Of a DNA stretch of 64,000 bases, positions 9,770 through 21,364 are shown piece by piece. Positions within the stretch are counted from its first letter, which is position 1; the number at the start of each line of letters is the position of its first letter. The DNA comes from Pseudomonas sp. UMAB-08 (GTDB lineage Bacteria > Pseudomonadota > Gammaproteobacteria > Pseudomonadales > Pseudomonadaceae), in assembly GCF_900095225.1 (NCBI RefSeq), contig NZ_LT607415.1:340933-404932 (forward strand), in the 5' to 3' direction. The notes below the pieces were generated by a model that was not told the DNA's origin, did not search any database, and was given only the letters and a program-made list of their open reading frames with translations. Made by a program: the position numbers and the translations under genes.

Positions 9770-10584
9770 GTGACTTGCCCTTCTTTCAGGGGGGTGGCCT
9801 TCACCTCCGTCCGGGCGTGGACCTGCTCCTTCGTGTCCAGCAGCTCGCTGATGCCCTTTTCCATGGCCGCCAGATACTCCGAGATACTCCAGGCTACTTT
9901 TTGCCCGGCTGCGCTGAGTTCGATACCGCTCACCAAGTCCGGGGCGGTCTCGAAGTGAACGTCAGCACTCACGGCCAGGAGCGTGTTGATGGCTGCTTGC
10001 GCGGCAGTGCGTTGCGCCTCTGGCAACTCGAAGGCAGTGCGCACGATGACCGGTTCTGCCGATGCCTTTAGCGCTGCCACCAAGCCTTGCTTTTCCTCAG
10101 TGCTCAACGTATTCAGACGATTGACGAAGGTGTCGACCATGCGCTCTTCCAGGGTCGTCCCGGCCAGGTCTTTCAGGGTCTTACGGGCAATGGCAAAAAC
10201 TTCTTTCTGAGTACGCCGCCCCACTTCGTCATGCAGGCGGCGAGATTCGCTCTGCAGGGTTTCCAGATGTTTGGCACTCAAGGCCGTGGCGGCCTGGCGT
10301 GCGTCATCGAGAAGGCGCTGGCGCTCTACATTCGCCGCGGCTGCTGCCTGTTGCAGCAGCCCAGCCCGTTCCTTGTCGAATGTCACGTTTTTTTGCAAAA
10401 ACTCATCGCGCTCCTTGTTGGCCTCGGCTTCTTTCGCCTCGGCATCCGCCAATTGCGCCGCAATGCGCTGTTCTCGCGCATCGATAGCCGCAAGGATCGG
10501 GTGATAAAGGAAGCGCTTCAACAACCACATCAGGATGAGAAAGTTGAGCGCTTGAGCACCGACAGTGAACCAATCGATGAGCAT
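9766..10584 (-). CDS. atpF: N-type ATPase b subunit (peripheral stalk)
   Basis: 272 aa, much longer than the roughly 156 aa of housekeeping b. One N-terminal membrane helix ([20 protein letters not shown]) is followed by a long charged coiled coil ([20 protein letters not shown]) and a C-terminal globular part ending in [13 protein letters not shown]. The extra C-terminal length may replace the missing delta subunit; this is inference from the absence of atpH. The start lies 3 bp after the atpE stop. Confidence 0.88.
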   Translation of the reverse strand: MLIDWFTVGAQALNFLILMWLLKRFLYHPILAAIDAREQRIAAQLADAEAKEAEANKERDEFLQKNVTFDKERAGLLQQAAAAANVERQRLLDDARQAATALSAKHLETLQSESRRLHDEVGRRTQKEVFAIARKTLKDLAGTTLEERMVDTFVNRLNTLSTEEKQGLVAALKASAEPVIVRTAFELPEAQRTAAQAAINTLLAVSADVHFETAPDLVSGIELSAAGQKVAWSISEYLAAMEKGISELLDTKEQVHARTEVKATPLKEGQVT

Positions 10585-10587
10585 GAT

Positions 10588-10869
10588 CTATTTTCCGGCG
10601 ACCTGAGCGATGGCGTGATTCCAGAACGGATTGGCGAACAGAAGAATCATCGACACCACGAAGCAGTAAATCGCCACCGACTCGACCATGGCCAGGCCAA
10701 CAAACAGCGTTCGGGTAATGGTCGCGGCAGCATCAGGTTGTTGCGCCAACGACGTTAACGCCGTCGCCACTGCGCGTCCTTCGCCAAGTGCGGGGCCAAT
10801 ACTGCCGATGGCGATGGTCAGCCCCGCAGTGATGATGGAAACCACTGCAATAATCGTCATGCTATCCAT
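10588..10869 (-). CDS. atpE: N-type ATPase c subunit (rotor ring)
   Basis: 93 aa, two transmembrane helices joined by a polar loop (RAVATALTSLAQQPDA). The start at 10869 has AGGAAGGA upstream. Helix 1 carries GPALGEGRA, with Glu30. Helix 2 carries FVGLAMVESVAIY, with Glu63, Ser64 and Tyr68. Two carboxylates facing the ion site, plus Ser and Tyr, is the pattern described for N-ATPases. It was first proposed as Na+-binding, but the c-ring of the Burkholderia pseudomallei N-ATPase was reported to be H+-specific with 17 subunits. Ion choice here is therefore unresolved. Confidence 0.93.
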   Translation of the reverse strand: MDSMTIIAVVSIITAGLTIAIGSIGPALGEGRAVATALTSLAQQPDAAATITRTLFVGLAMVESVAIYCFVVSMILLFANPFWNHAIAQVAGK

Positions 10870-10887
10870 GGTAATTCCTTCCTGGGT

Positions 10888-11583
10888 TCAAGTTGTCGAG
10901 TCGGGGACGGGTTCTGGCGAGCGTGATCGTGTCGCTGCCGCGATGTAAACCGCTGCCAGAATGCTGAAAATGTAGGCCTGGACCATGCCGGTCAATAACC
11001 CAAGCGCACTGAGGGCAATGGGAAAGAGGAAGGGGGTGATGGTTAGCAGGATGGCGAGAATCATCGTGCCGCTCATCATGTTGCCGAACAGACGGGCGGC
11101 CAGTGCCAGGGTGCGCGAGAGTTCGCTGACGATGTTAAAGGGCAGCATGATGAAGGTTGGCTTCGTGTAAGCGCGCAAGTACTCGCCCAAACCGCAATCG
11201 GCGATGCCAAACAGGGGCACAGCGATAAACACGCAGATTGCCAGCGCGGTTGTCGTCGACAGCGATCCGGTGGGTGGCTCGTACCCGGGCACTATCGTAA
11301 ATAAAGTGGCACTCGCCACAAACAGAAACAGCGTCCCGACAAACCCAAGGTATTTGCGTGGCTGGATGAGGCCAACCTCACCTAGCTGCGTGGTAATGCC
11401 GGTGACGACGATTTCCAGCAGATTCTGCCAGCCGCTGCGCTCCAGTCCACGAGACAGTCGGCGGGTCACCAGTTTTGAACCCAGCGCGAGGAACAGCATC
11501 AGCGCCCATGTGAAGGCGATAGTGGCGTTGATCTTGAAAAAACCGTATTGCCAGTAAATGATGTCGTCTGGGCTAAGGTGCAT
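10888..11583 (-). CDS. atpB: N-type ATPase a subunit (ion channel stator)
   Basis: 231 aa, polytopic. The essential stator Arg lies in SELSRTLALAARLFGNMMSG, and the C-terminal helix ends QAYIFSILAAVYIAAA. It works against the c-ring to drive ion translocation. Its start overlaps the end of atpR by 11 bp. The length is shorter than housekeeping a (about 270-290 aa), as in other N-type operons. Confidence 0.92.
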   Translation of the reverse strand: MHLSPDDIIYWQYGFFKINATIAFTWALMLFLALGSKLVTRRLSRGLERSGWQNLLEIVVTGITTQLGEVGLIQPRKYLGFVGTLFLFVASATLFTIVPGYEPPTGSLSTTTALAICVFIAVPLFGIADCGLGEYLRAYTKPTFIMLPFNIVSELSRTLALAARLFGNMMSGTMILAILLTITPFLFPIALSALGLLTGMVQAYIFSILAAVYIAAATRSRSPEPVPDSTT

Positions 11584-11872
11584 GGCGGTCCTCCGTGAAA
11601 CGCAGGGCTGGTCGAGTCAGTCGTGTAACGAAAAACCGTGCCACGGTAAACCCGAGCAACGCGACCAGCCAGCGCTGCCAGTCACCGCCGCAGGCAAAAT
11701 AGAAACCGACCAGCACGACGCCGGTTCGCAGGAGCAGGCTGGCGAAAAACCAGAGTGCTGCCCAACGCGATGACGCTGCCTGACGAACCGTCCACCAAAG
11801 GCCACCGAAAAAGAACGCACCAAGCACAACGCCCACTGCGAATGCCGGGACCAGACTCAACATGTCACTCAT
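11573..11872 (-). CDS. atpR: N-ATPase subunit AtpR (small membrane protein)
   Basis: 99 aa from the start at 11872, which overlaps atpQ by 8 bp; a second ATG at 11863 is possible. Three membrane helices are apparent (SLVPAFAVGVVLGAFFFGGL, WAALWFFASLLLRTGVVLVG and WLVALLGFTVARFFV). Arginines sit within or next to the second and third. AtpR is specific to N-type operons; a role in assembly or stability of the c-ring has been proposed in the literature. Its presence is diagnostic for this class. Confidence 0.85.
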   Translation of the reverse strand: MSDMLSLVPAFAVGVVLGAFFFGGLWWTVRQAASSRWAALWFFASLLLRTGVVLVGFYFACGGDWQRWLVALLGFTVARFFVTRLTRPALRFTEDRHAP

Positions 11873-12192
11873 CCTTATCAGACTCCTGATCGCGAATTTC
11901 CCGACCTTCTTTGGCGACCCAATGCCATGCATTGAAGCAACCGAGGCCTAGCCCCAGGGCCAGCAGCGCAAGTGTCCACGAGTGGCCGCCTGGATAGTGC
12001 TTATCCAGCCAAAAACCCAGCGCTGCGCCAAGCAGCGTCGGGAGGGTCACCGACCAGCCGATCAGGCCCATCATGCCAAGACCGGACCAGACCGTTTGAT
12101 TAACCTGGCGCTGCGCCTTGAGCTTGCGCGCTGCTTTAACACCGATCTGCTCGCTGAACGCCTTGCCCTTGGCGGGCTTCTTTTCTTCGCGA

Positions 12193-12200
<8 letters not shown>
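11865..12200 (-). CDS. atpQ: N-ATPase subunit AtpQ (AtpI-like)
   Basis: 111 aa from the start at 12200, overlapping atpC by 8 bp with the same junction sequence ATGAGTGA as the next junction. The charged N-terminus (SDREEKKPAKGKAFSEQIG) precedes two helices (MMGLIGWSVTLPTLLGAALG and SWTLALLALGLGLGCFNAW) with a short YPGGHS linker. This is the AtpI/DUF-like layout, and in F-type systems AtpI aids c-ring assembly. A longer reading frame upstream lies antisense to nothing relevant and inside atpC, so it was not used. Confidence 0.83.
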
Positions 12201-14020
<1,820 letters not shown>

Positions 14021-14128
14021 TTATTTCCATTGTCAGCCGAGTAGGGCACCGGGAAATTTCATTCTGAAAGGCTGCGTCGGGCATTTTTGCCGCGCGCGCG
14101 ATTCACCAGATAATCCAGTAAGGGCCTA

Positions 14129-14142
14129 TATTGGCGCCAATA
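14129..14142. promoter_or_regulatory. 14-bp perfect palindrome upstream of atpD
   Basis: TATTGGCGCCAATA reads identically on both strands. It lies 118 bp before the atpD start and 150 bp before hcp, in the divergent promoter region. It may be an operator; no known regulator consensus was matched. Confidence 0.35.
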
Positions 14143-14160
14143 AATCCGGGGTGCATAGAC

Positions 14161-14177
14161 CCTGATCAAGGATCAGG
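14161..14177. promoter_or_regulatory. Inverted repeat in the atpD-hcp divergent region
   Basis: CCTGATC AAG GATCAGG is a perfect 7-bp inverted repeat. It resembles an Anr/FNR box, but the half-sites TGAT/ATCA are separated by five rather than four bases, so it is not called as one. Confidence 0.3.
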
Positions 14178-14236
14178 CAAAAAATATCCATCGGGCACCT
14201 GTTACAACGGTGACAATGGCTATTTGATCACCTGGC

Positions 14237-14259
14237 CTGCCACGATCTGGCAGATTTTT
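14237..14259 (+). terminator. Hairpin plus T-run in the hcp leader
   Basis: CTGCCA CGATC TGGCAG followed by ATTTTT forms a short intrinsic-terminator-like structure about 35 bases before the hcp start. It could attenuate hcp or block read-through into it. The stem is only 6 bp. Confidence 0.35.
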
Positions 14260-14292
14260 CATCTCTTTAAGCCGTGCAAGGAATGACACACG

Positions 14293-14796
14293 ATGGATGT
14301 GATCATTATGGATCTGGGGGGCACGATCAAAGGTGACTGCCTGCTGGAAGGTTACACCGACAAAATTGAGGTCATGTCCTACAGTCATAACGTGGCCATG
14401 CAAGTGACCAACGATGTAAGCAGCGCTGAGCGAATCTCTGGCAGGCCACATATCGGTGAGTTCACCGTCACCAAGTTCATCGACTCCTCGACCTCAAGCA
14501 TCAACGAGTACTGCTGCGCCGGCAAGCCGATTCCAGAGGCCAAAATCAGCGTGGGGCGCAACGCTTCAGACAATAGCGGGCAACTCATGCCTTTAATCGT
14601 CTACACCTTGACTGATGTGTTGATATCCAGCGTCAGTGTCAGCGGTGGTGCAGGGGGTAAGCCGGTCGAAACGTTGTCGCTGAACTTTATCAGGATCAAA
14701 TGGGAGATTACCGCCCAGAAAGACGATGGAACAGAGCAGGGGGCTGCCGCATCGACCTGGGACCTGGCCGCGAACGCACGGGTCAAAAGCGGTTGA
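14293..14796 (+). CDS. hcp: Type VI secretion tube protein, Hcp family (orphan)
   Basis: 167 aa, the usual Hcp length; AAGGAA lies upstream of the ATG. The N-terminal MDVIIMDLGGTIKGDCLLEG and the central SGRPHIGEFTVTKFIDSSTS are characteristic Hcp1-family segments, followed by LMPLIVYTLTDVLISSVSVS. Hcp hexamers stack into the inner tube propelled by the T6SS sheath and can carry effectors. No other T6SS structural gene is adjacent; upstream is the divergent ATPase operon and downstream is ilvE. Such orphan hcp genes often serve a T6SS encoded elsewhere. Confidence 0.87.
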   Translation: MDVIIMDLGGTIKGDCLLEGYTDKIEVMSYSHNVAMQVTNDVSSAERISGRPHIGEFTVTKFIDSSTSSINEYCCAGKPIPEAKISVGRNASDNSGQLMPLIVYTLTDVLISSVSVSGGAGGKPVETLSLNFIRIKWEITAQKDDGTEQGAAASTWDLAANARVKSG

Positions 14797-15049
14797 CTGG
14801 AGAAATCTCTATTGAGTGCGGTCAATGGCTGGCACGTCACGACGTGTGCTGGCGATCAGGTCGACGTCACTTAACGTTCGATCGGCTGGCGTTCGGTCAG
14901 ACGTGTATGTGGCCTCCCGACAGGCGGTAGAAAGACAAGAGTATTTTCGTTCAGGCTGCGATAAGTGCGTGAATAAAGTATTGTTGTTCGCATCAGCACG
15001 ATGTCAGAAGCCTGGGGTGTTCAGGCGTTGTTAAATGATCGAGGGTGTC

Positions 15050-16069
15050 ATGGGTTACGAAAGCATAAAGTGGGACAAGCTGGGATTCGATTACATCAAG
15101 ACAGATCTGCGCTATTTGTCTTACTGGCGCAACGGTGCCTGGCAGGAAGGCACCCTGACAGAAGACAACGTGTTGCACATCAGCGAGGGCTCGACAGCCC
15201 TTCACTACGGCCAGCAGTGCTTCGAAGGGCTCAAGGCGTATCGCTGCAAGGACGGGTCGATCAATCTGTTCCGGCCAGACCAGAACGCGCTACGTATGCA
15301 GCGCAGTTGTGCCAGGTTGCTGATGCCTCCTGTCCCTTCGGATGTCTTCATTGAAGCCTGCAAGCAAGTCGTGCGTGCCAACGAGCGATTCATCCCGCCC
15401 TATGGCACAGGCGGAGCGCTGTACCTGCGTCCATTCATCATCGGGGTGGGCGATAACATTGGCGTGCGTACTGCACCGGAGTTCATTTTCTCGATCTTCT
15501 GCATGCCGGTGGGCGCCTACTTCAAAGGCGGCTTGAAACCCAATAACTTTGTGATTTCCAGCTATGACCGTGCAGCACCCAATGGTACGGGGGCTGCCAA
15601 GGTGGGCGGTAACTATGCTGCGAGCCTGATGCCCGGCGCAGAAGCCAAGAAGCGCCACTTTGCCGATTGCATCTACCTCGACCCTCAAACGCATTCGAAG
15701 ATCGAAGAAGTGGGTTCCGCTAACTTCTTTGCAATTACGCGCAATGATGAGTTCATTACACCGAAGTCGCCTTCGGTATTGCCAGGCATTACCCGCTTGT
15801 CGTTGATCGAGCTGGCGCAGACTCGCCTGGGCCTGAAAGTTATCGAGGGCGATGTGTTTATCGACCGCATTGATGAGTTCAAGGAAGCTGGCGCCTGCGG
15901 TACGGCTGCGGTGATTACACCGATTGGCGGTATCGAATACCAGGATAAGTTACATGTGTTCTACAGTGAAGAAGAAGTAGGGCCCGTGACTCAACGGCTC
16001 TATAACGAACTCACGGGCGTGCAAACAGGCGATATCGAAGCGCCAGAAGGCTGGATCGTGAAAGTCTGA
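15050..16069 (+). CDS. ilvE: Branched-chain amino acid aminotransferase IlvE
   Basis: 339 aa from the ATG at 15050 (GAGGGTG upstream); an in-frame ATG at 15035 is rejected because family members begin MGxESIxWDKLGF. The class IV PLP enzyme transfers the amino group between glutamate and Leu, Ile or Val. Signatures are ISEGSTALHYGQQCFEGLKA, the PLP lysine in AAKVGGNYAAS and the phosphate-binding EEVGSANFFAIT. It stands alone, with a stem-loop 27 bp downstream of the stop. Confidence 0.93.
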   Translation: MGYESIKWDKLGFDYIKTDLRYLSYWRNGAWQEGTLTEDNVLHISEGSTALHYGQQCFEGLKAYRCKDGSINLFRPDQNALRMQRSCARLLMPPVPSDVFIEACKQVVRANERFIPPYGTGGALYLRPFIIGVGDNIGVRTAPEFIFSIFCMPVGAYFKGGLKPNNFVISSYDRAAPNGTGAAKVGGNYAASLMPGAEAKKRHFADCIYLDPQTHSKIEEVGSANFFAITRNDEFITPKSPSVLPGITRLSLIELAQTRLGLKVIEGDVFIDRIDEFKEAGACGTAAVITPIGGIEYQDKLHVFYSEEEVGPVTQRLYNELTGVQTGDIEAPEGWIVKV

Positions 16070-16095
16070 TAACAGGCCCGGCATACACTGTATTG

Positions 16096-16128
16096 GCTCA
16101 TCCACCCGGCTAAAAAAGGTGGATGAGC
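16096..16128. terminator. Stem-loop between ilvE and the Aer-like gene (convergent)
   Basis: Perfect 11-bp arms GCTCATCCACC and GGTGGATGAGC flank an 11-base loop. No T-run follows on either strand, so it may be a weak bidirectional terminator or a mRNA-end stabiliser. Confidence 0.45.
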
Positions 16129-16214
16129 ACCGGCATTTATCGCCGGACAGTGAGGCCTGCAAAGGACGAGGTCATTTTATAGACCTCTCCCACACACGGT
16201 GTTCCTGCAACGGG

Positions 16215-17780
16215 TCACCTGTTAAACCGTTCAACCAGCGCGCGCAAACCACGAGATGTACTTTCCAGTTCGTTGCCACGCATCACGGCTGCCTGTGCAT
16301 TGCTCGCTGTTTTCTCAACGGTCCCTGCGACATTGTTGATTTGCCGGGCTATGTCTTCAGCGACATGGGCTTGCTCTTCTGAAGCCGCTGCCATTTGATG
16401 GCTCATGCTGCTGATGCGCTCAACGGCCTCACGGATTCCCTGGAGCGCCTCTTGCGCCTCAATGACCTGCAGAACACCGTGGTCAGCCTCGTTGATGCCC
16501 AACCTGGCGATGCTGACAGCCTCATCGGCTCCCTTTTTCAGGGTTTCAATGACACGTTGAATTTGCTGGGTTGATTCGCGGGTTTTGCCGGCCAGGGCGC
16601 GGACCTCATCGGCGACTACTGCAAAGCCCCGACCCTGTTCACCTGCTCTGGCCGCTTCAATGGCGGCGTTGAGAGCAAGCAGGTTGGTTTGGTCGGCAAT
16701 GGATTGAATCATCCCGGCAGCGCTCATGATTTGCTGGGTTTCGTTGGCCAGGTTGTCCACGGCGTTGCTGATGTTGGTCACAGTGCTCGCCAGCAGTTGA
16801 ATGGCTTCTCTGGACGTCCCGGCCACTTCGCCAGCCCGTTGAGCCAGTTCATGTGCTGTTTGTGCTTCATGTGCGGTGTGTTGCACATGACTGGACACCT
16901 CGTTGATCGACGCAGCCATTTGAGTCATGGCGGCGGCCGTCATGTCAGTTTCGGCTCTTTGCTCAAGCAAAGCCTGTTCAGTCTGGCTGGAAAGCAGTGA
17001 GGAATGTGCAGCCGCCTCGGACACTTGGGCCGCGAGATCGCTCAGGCGCGTGAGGGCGGTCTTGAGCCGGGCGTCTTCACTGATCAGTATCATCTCCAGC
17101 TGCGCCGACGGACCATATGCGTCGCTATAGGTGAGCGCGCTCACCGGGTCTGTAAACGCGTCAGGGGCGCTTTCAATGATGTGCTTTAGTTGATGCCCGA
17201 TCCGTTTATATGACCATGCACCTACGATTAAAAATAACCCGGCGGTCACGGCGTGGGCTATCAGACTGGGCAGGTAATTAGCGGCGCCAATAGCGAGAAC
17301 GGCGGCGCTCGCGGGGACAAGCATTTGTCCGGTAAAAGCCGCCAGGTGATGTTTTTTTGAAACGGCATTTTTACCGGCCCGCAACCGCTCATACAACCGA
17401 TGTGCGCGGTCTATCTGCTGCCGCGTCGGCTTGACCCTGACGGACTCATAACCGACTAACTTACCCTCTTCAAGAATAGGGGTTACGTACGCGCTGACCC
17501 AATAAAAATCTCCGTTCTTACAGCGATTTTTTACAACGCCCATCCAGCTTTTTCCCGCTTTCAAATAACGCCACATCAGCGCAAAAACAGCAGGAGGCAT
17601 ATCGGGGTGACGCACCAGGTTGTGAGGGCTACCGATCAGCTCTGCTTGAGAGTAACCGCTTATCTGGGCGAATTCGCTATTGCAATAAGTGATTTTTCCG
17701 CTGGTATCAGTTGCTGAAATAAGGCGTTGTTGAACAGGAAATATCTGCTCTACGGCAGTGATGGAGCGGGCAGTTCGCAC
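16215..17780 (-). CDS. Aerotaxis-type chemoreceptor with PAS domain (Aer-like)
   Basis: 521 aa. The N-terminal PAS domain (about 18-120) contains [20 protein letters not shown] and [12 protein letters not shown], the Aer-type FAD pocket region. A double hydrophobic stretch (about 150-190, [15 protein letters not shown] and [15 protein letters not shown]) anchors it. The signalling domain carries the receptor hairpin tip [20 protein letters not shown]. It would report redox or oxygen state to CheA. The start is a GTG at 17780 with no clear Shine-Dalgarno; a stop lies a few codons upstream, and similarity begins right after it, so this start is accepted with some doubt. Confidence 0.87.
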   Translation of the reverse strand: MRTARSITAVEQIFPVQQRLISATDTSGKITYCNSEFAQISGYSQAELIGSPHNLVRHPDMPPAVFALMWRYLKAGKSWMGVVKNRCKNGDFYWVSAYVTPILEEGKLVGYESVRVKPTRQQIDRAHRLYERLRAGKNAVSKKHHLAAFTGQMLVPASAAVLAIGAANYLPSLIAHAVTAGLFLIVGAWSYKRIGHQLKHIIESAPDAFTDPVSALTYSDAYGPSAQLEMILISEDARLKTALTRLSDLAAQVSEAAAHSSLLSSQTEQALLEQRAETDMTAAAMTQMAASINEVSSHVQHTAHEAQTAHELAQRAGEVAGTSREAIQLLASTVTNISNAVDNLANETQQIMSAAGMIQSIADQTNLLALNAAIEAARAGEQGRGFAVVADEVRALAGKTRESTQQIQRVIETLKKGADEAVSIARLGINEADHGVLQVIEAQEALQGIREAVERISSMSHQMAAASEEQAHVAEDIARQINNVAGTVEKTASNAQAAVMRGNELESTSRGLRALVERFNR

Positions 17781-18161
17781 GGGCAGTGTGTCCCAAAATT
17801 ATTGGTCTGTAATATTATAAAGCTACACGCTTTCAGAGTGATCCCCTAACGAATACTCGTGCTGAATACATACCTGTAACTGCGCCGTGGCGGTCAGCTG
17901 TAGTTAGGCATTCAACAAAAAGCTCTGGAGGCGCATCGACTTTCAAAGATGGCTATTTGATACTTTCGTGCCGGTATTATTTATCCGGCTGAGTATTTTT
18001 ACAATAAGGCATCAAGGCCGTCAGGAGGGTGTTGAACTTTTTCTTCAGAGAAAAGCTCCAACTTGAATTTTGGCCAATATACAGTGTGGGAGGAATGTAA
18101 GCGCCTACCTCGCTTGGCCGCTCTGTTAGAATCGGGGCACTTGATATTCAGAGGTGCACAG
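17781..18161. other. Intergenic region, divergent Aer-like receptor and selD
   Basis: 381 bp without a convincing gene. It must hold both divergent promoters. A short frame continuing upstream of selD (from 18063) lacks family similarity and a good ribosome-binding site. No regulatory element was recognised with confidence. Confidence 0.5.
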
Positions 18162-19196
18162 ATGAGCTCGCCGATTCGCCTTACCCAGTACAGTCACGGT
18201 GCAGGTTGCGGCTGCAAGATCTCTCCACAGGTGCTGGAGGTGATTCTGGCCGGCAGTGGTGCGCAGAACCTTGATCCAAAGCTCTGGGTTGGCAATGCAT
18301 CGCGCGACGACGCGGCGGTGTACGCCATCGATGAGGAGCGTGGTGTGGTGTCGACCACCGACTTCTTCATGCCTATCGTGGATGATCCGTACGATTTCGG
18401 GCGGATTGCGGCCACTAATGCCATCAGCGATATCTACGCCATGGGCGGTGATCCGTTGATGGCGATTGCGATTCTGGGCTGGCCGGTCAATGTGCTGGCG
18501 CCGGAAGTTGCCCGTGAAGTGATTCGTGGCGGGCGTGCAGCCTGTGATGCTGCGGGCATCCCGCTGGCGGGTGGGCATTCGATCGATACGCCGGAGCCTA
18601 TTTTTGGTCTGGCAGTGACGGGATTGGTCGAGAAGCGTTTCATGAAGCGCAATGACACCGCGACCGAAGGCTGCAAGCTCTATCTGACCAAGCCTTTGGG
18701 CATCGGTATTCTCACCACGGCCGAGAAAAAGGGTGTGCTGCGCGCCGAGGATCAAGGGGTGGCGCGCGACATGATGTGTGCACTGAACAAGCCGGGTAGC
18801 CGTTTCGGCAAGCTGGAGGGGGTCAAGGCGATGACGGATGTCACCGGTTTTGGCCTGCTCGGCCATCTAGTGGAAATGGCCGACGGTAGCCAACTGACAG
18901 CACGCCTCGATTTTGCCGCCGTGCCGCGTCTGGCCAGTGTCGACTTCTATCTTGAGCAGGGCTGCGTCCCGGGTGGAACCCACCGTAATTTCGACAGTTA
19001 CGGCGAGCGCATCACCGCACTGACACAGATGCAGAAGTTGCTGCTGTGCGATCCGCAAACCAGTGGCGGTCTGTTGGTTGCCGTCGAGGAGGGTGAGCAA
19101 GCGAACTTCCTCGCACTGGCCTCAGAACTCGGTCTGGAACTGTCAGCAATCGGCGAATTCGTGGGTCGACAGCGTCACGCGGTTGAGGTGTTCTGA
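18162..19196 (+). CDS. selD: Selenide, water dikinase SelD
   Basis: 344 aa from the ATG at 18162 (the usual SelD length). Makes monoselenophosphate from selenide and ATP. The N-terminal [13 protein letters not shown] holds the catalytic Cys/Lys loop; the redox residue is Cys here, not selenocysteine. Further conserved parts are [27 protein letters not shown] and [16 protein letters not shown]. The stop overlaps the selU start (TGATG), so the two are translationally coupled. No selA, selB or selenoprotein gene is in the window, which points to tRNA selenouridine as at least one sink. Confidence 0.95.
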   Translation: MSSPIRLTQYSHGAGCGCKISPQVLEVILAGSGAQNLDPKLWVGNASRDDAAVYAIDEERGVVSTTDFFMPIVDDPYDFGRIAATNAISDIYAMGGDPLMAIAILGWPVNVLAPEVAREVIRGGRAACDAAGIPLAGGHSIDTPEPIFGLAVTGLVEKRFMKRNDTATEGCKLYLTKPLGIGILTTAEKKGVLRAEDQGVARDMMCALNKPGSRFGKLEGVKAMTDVTGFGLLGHLVEMADGSQLTARLDFAAVPRLASVDFYLEQGCVPGGTHRNFDSYGERITALTQMQKLLLCDPQTSGGLLVAVEEGEQANFLALASELGLELSAIGEFVGRQRHAVEVF

Positions 19197-20302
19197 TGCG
19201 TCAAAACAGCACCGACTACCGCGACATTTTTCTCAACGACCGCCCCTTGATGGACGTTCGTGCACCGGTCGAATTCGACAAGGGTGCTTTTCCCCTGGCG
19301 TGCAATCGGCCACTGATGAACGATCTGGAACGGGAGAAAGTGGGTACCTGCTACAAGCAGCAAGGGCAGCAGGCGGCCATTGAGCTGGGCCATCAGTTGG
19401 TGTCCGGCCAGACCAAGCAAGAGCGCATCGAGGCCTGGGTGGACTTTGCTCGTTCCCAGTCTCAGGGCTACCTGTATTGCTTCCGGGGAGGATTACGCTC
19501 GCAACTGACCCAGCAATGGCTCAAGAACGAGGCCGGGATCGAGTACCCACGGGTCATCGGTGGTTACAAGGCACTGCGTACGTACCTGATCGAAGTGACT
19601 GATAGCGCGGTAACCGAGTGCAACTTTGTGCTGGTAGGTGGGCTGACAGGCTCGGGCAAGACCGAAGTACTGACACAACTGGCCAATGCGCTTGATCTAG
19701 AGGGGCACGCAAATCACCGCGGCTCCAGTTTCGGCAAGCATGCGACGCCACAACCGGCGCAGATCAGTTTCGAAAATGCTTTGGCGATCGACATCCTCAA
19801 GAAGCGGGCTGGTGGCATCAATCAGTTCGTCCTCGAGGACGAGGGGCGTGTTGTCGGCAGCCGCGCGATCCCGCTAACGTTGTTCCAGGGCATGCAGAAG
19901 TACCCGCTGGTCTGGCTTGAGGAGCGCTTCGAGGACCGGGTCGAGCGAATCCTTAAAGATTATGTGATCGATTTGTGTGCCGAGTTCATCGACGTTCATG
20001 GCATCGAGCAGGGCTTTGGCGTCTTTGCTGCGCACCTGCGCCAGAGTTTGTCAGGCATCGTCAAACGTCTGGGCGGAGAGCGCTACCAGCGCCTGGCCTT
20101 GATTATGGACAGTGCACTGAACGAGCAGGAAAAGTCCGGCGCAGTCGATCTGCACCGGGACTGGATCATCGGGATGCTGAGTGAGTATTACGACCCTATG
20201 TATGCCTACCAGAGAGACAGCAAAGGGCCGCGCATCGAATTTTCCGGCGATCATGCGGCGGTGCTTGAGTACCTGAGAGACCGCGGCCGCCGACTCGACT
20301 GA
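19196..20302 (+). CDS. selU: tRNA 2-selenouridine synthase SelU (MnmH/YbbB)
   Basis: 368 aa. The N-terminal rhodanese domain (about 1-130) has the active Cys in [12 protein letters not shown]. The C-terminal P-loop domain has [11 protein letters not shown]. The enzyme converts 2-thiouridine at the wobble base of certain tRNAs to 2-selenouridine through a geranylated intermediate, using selenophosphate from SelD. The overlap with selD fits that dependency. Confidence 0.94.
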   Translation: MRQNSTDYRDIFLNDRPLMDVRAPVEFDKGAFPLACNRPLMNDLEREKVGTCYKQQGQQAAIELGHQLVSGQTKQERIEAWVDFARSQSQGYLYCFRGGLRSQLTQQWLKNEAGIEYPRVIGGYKALRTYLIEVTDSAVTECNFVLVGGLTGSGKTEVLTQLANALDLEGHANHRGSSFGKHATPQPAQISFENALAIDILKKRAGGINQFVLEDEGRVVGSRAIPLTLFQGMQKYPLVWLEERFEDRVERILKDYVIDLCAEFIDVHGIEQGFGVFAAHLRQSLSGIVKRLGGERYQRLALIMDSALNEQEKSGAVDLHRDWIIGMLSEYYDPMYAYQRDSKGPRIEFSGDHAAVLEYLRDRGRRLD

Positions 20303-20322
20303 GTACTGCGCTCGGCTGTGCG

Positions 20323-21252
20323 TCATCCTTTGATGACGTACAGACAGATCGACAGTGTCACCAATGAGCCAAGGGTCGAGATCAGAATTGTGCTTGAAAC
20401 CACTGACGCCTCGCGCCGGTAGTATTCGGCCAGCATGAACGGCCCGGTGCCTGTGGGAAGTGCGCTGAGCAATAGGGCCGAATTGGCCCACAACGGTGGC
20501 AGGTGGAATACGCGGAACACCAGAAACCAGGTCAGCAGTGGGTGCGCGATCAGCTTTATCAGCACCAGCATGGTTGCGCCTTGCCGTGGGCCTTGCTGTT
20601 TCTGGGCAAGAAACAGCCCGAGTGAAATCAATGCACACGGTGTGGTTGCCGCGCCGAGCAGGCTCAAGAATTTTTCAAGTGGCCCTGGCAGCGGTGCGCC
20701 GGTATAGGCCCAGCAGGCGCCCAGAATCGGCGAGACCACCAAGGGATTTTTAGCCAGCGCGAGCAGCACCTTGAGCACGATGCGATGCACCCGAAGCTCG
20801 CTCTGTAAACCAATCTCGATGCACACCAGCGCCAGTCCGAACAACACACAGACCACCAGCAAGGACGCAATCAGGGCCGGTTCAAGACCCTCAGGCCCCA
20901 GGACCATGATGCACAGCGGTATGCCGATATAGCCGGTATTGGCATAGGACGCGCTGAGTGCATCAATGCTGGCATCGGCGAAGTGGCCACTTTTTTTCCA
21001 GCGCAGTAACAGGGTCAGTACGAACATCGCGAGGGTACTGCCTGTAAACGCGAGCACAAACCCCGGGTGCCAGATTTGCTCCCAGGTCGCGGTGGCGGTC
21101 GCCGTGAACAACAGCGCGGGCAGACACAGCCAGACCACCATGCGGTTGATTTCCGAGGCCGCATTCGGGCCCAGGCGCTGGGTGCGTCGACATACAAAGC
21201 CAATGAGGATCAGGGCGAAGATCGGCAGCAATACATTCAATACAGAAGACAT
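20323..21252 (-). CDS. AEC-family permease (auxin efflux carrier family)
   Basis: 309 aa with about ten hydrophobic helices; N-terminal VLNVLLPIFALILIGFVCRR and the repeat helix NTGYIGIPLCIMVLGPEGL. Bacterial members move small carboxylates such as malate or malonate; the substrate cannot be told here. It is convergent with selU, 20 bp away. A 7-bp inverted repeat (CGTCATC CTTT GATGACG) spans its stop codon. Confidence 0.87.
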   Translation of the reverse strand: MSSVLNVLLPIFALILIGFVCRRTQRLGPNAASEINRMVVWLCLPALLFTATATATWEQIWHPGFVLAFTGSTLAMFVLTLLLRWKKSGHFADASIDALSASYANTGYIGIPLCIMVLGPEGLEPALIASLLVVCVLFGLALVCIEIGLQSELRVHRIVLKVLLALAKNPLVVSPILGACWAYTGAPLPGPLEKFLSLLGAATTPCALISLGLFLAQKQQGPRQGATMLVLIKLIAHPLLTWFLVFRVFHLPPLWANSALLLSALPTGTGPFMLAEYYRREASVVSSTILISTLGSLVTLSICLYVIKG

Positions 21253-21364
21253 CGACCCCGACCCCTTGAACCGCTAACAAGCCGGCAAGGTTAAAGTCGG
21301 AAATCGTTAGCGTCCAATCTTTATTGATGAGCTCGTGGCCTGCAATCTCTCTGTATCAACGGTT

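Noticed and set aside
14161..14177. Anr/FNR box before the ATPase operon
   Set aside because: TGAT and ATCA half-sites are five bases apart instead of four and outer bases do not fit TTGAT-N4-ATCAA.
18104..18132. Sigma-70 promoter directly before selD
   Set aside because: TAGAAT at 18127 is a fair -10 box, but no acceptable -35 box lies 16-18 bases upstream.
18162..18260. Selenocysteine codon in selD
   Set aside because: The catalytic loop reads GCGCK with ordinary Cys codons and no in-frame TGA.
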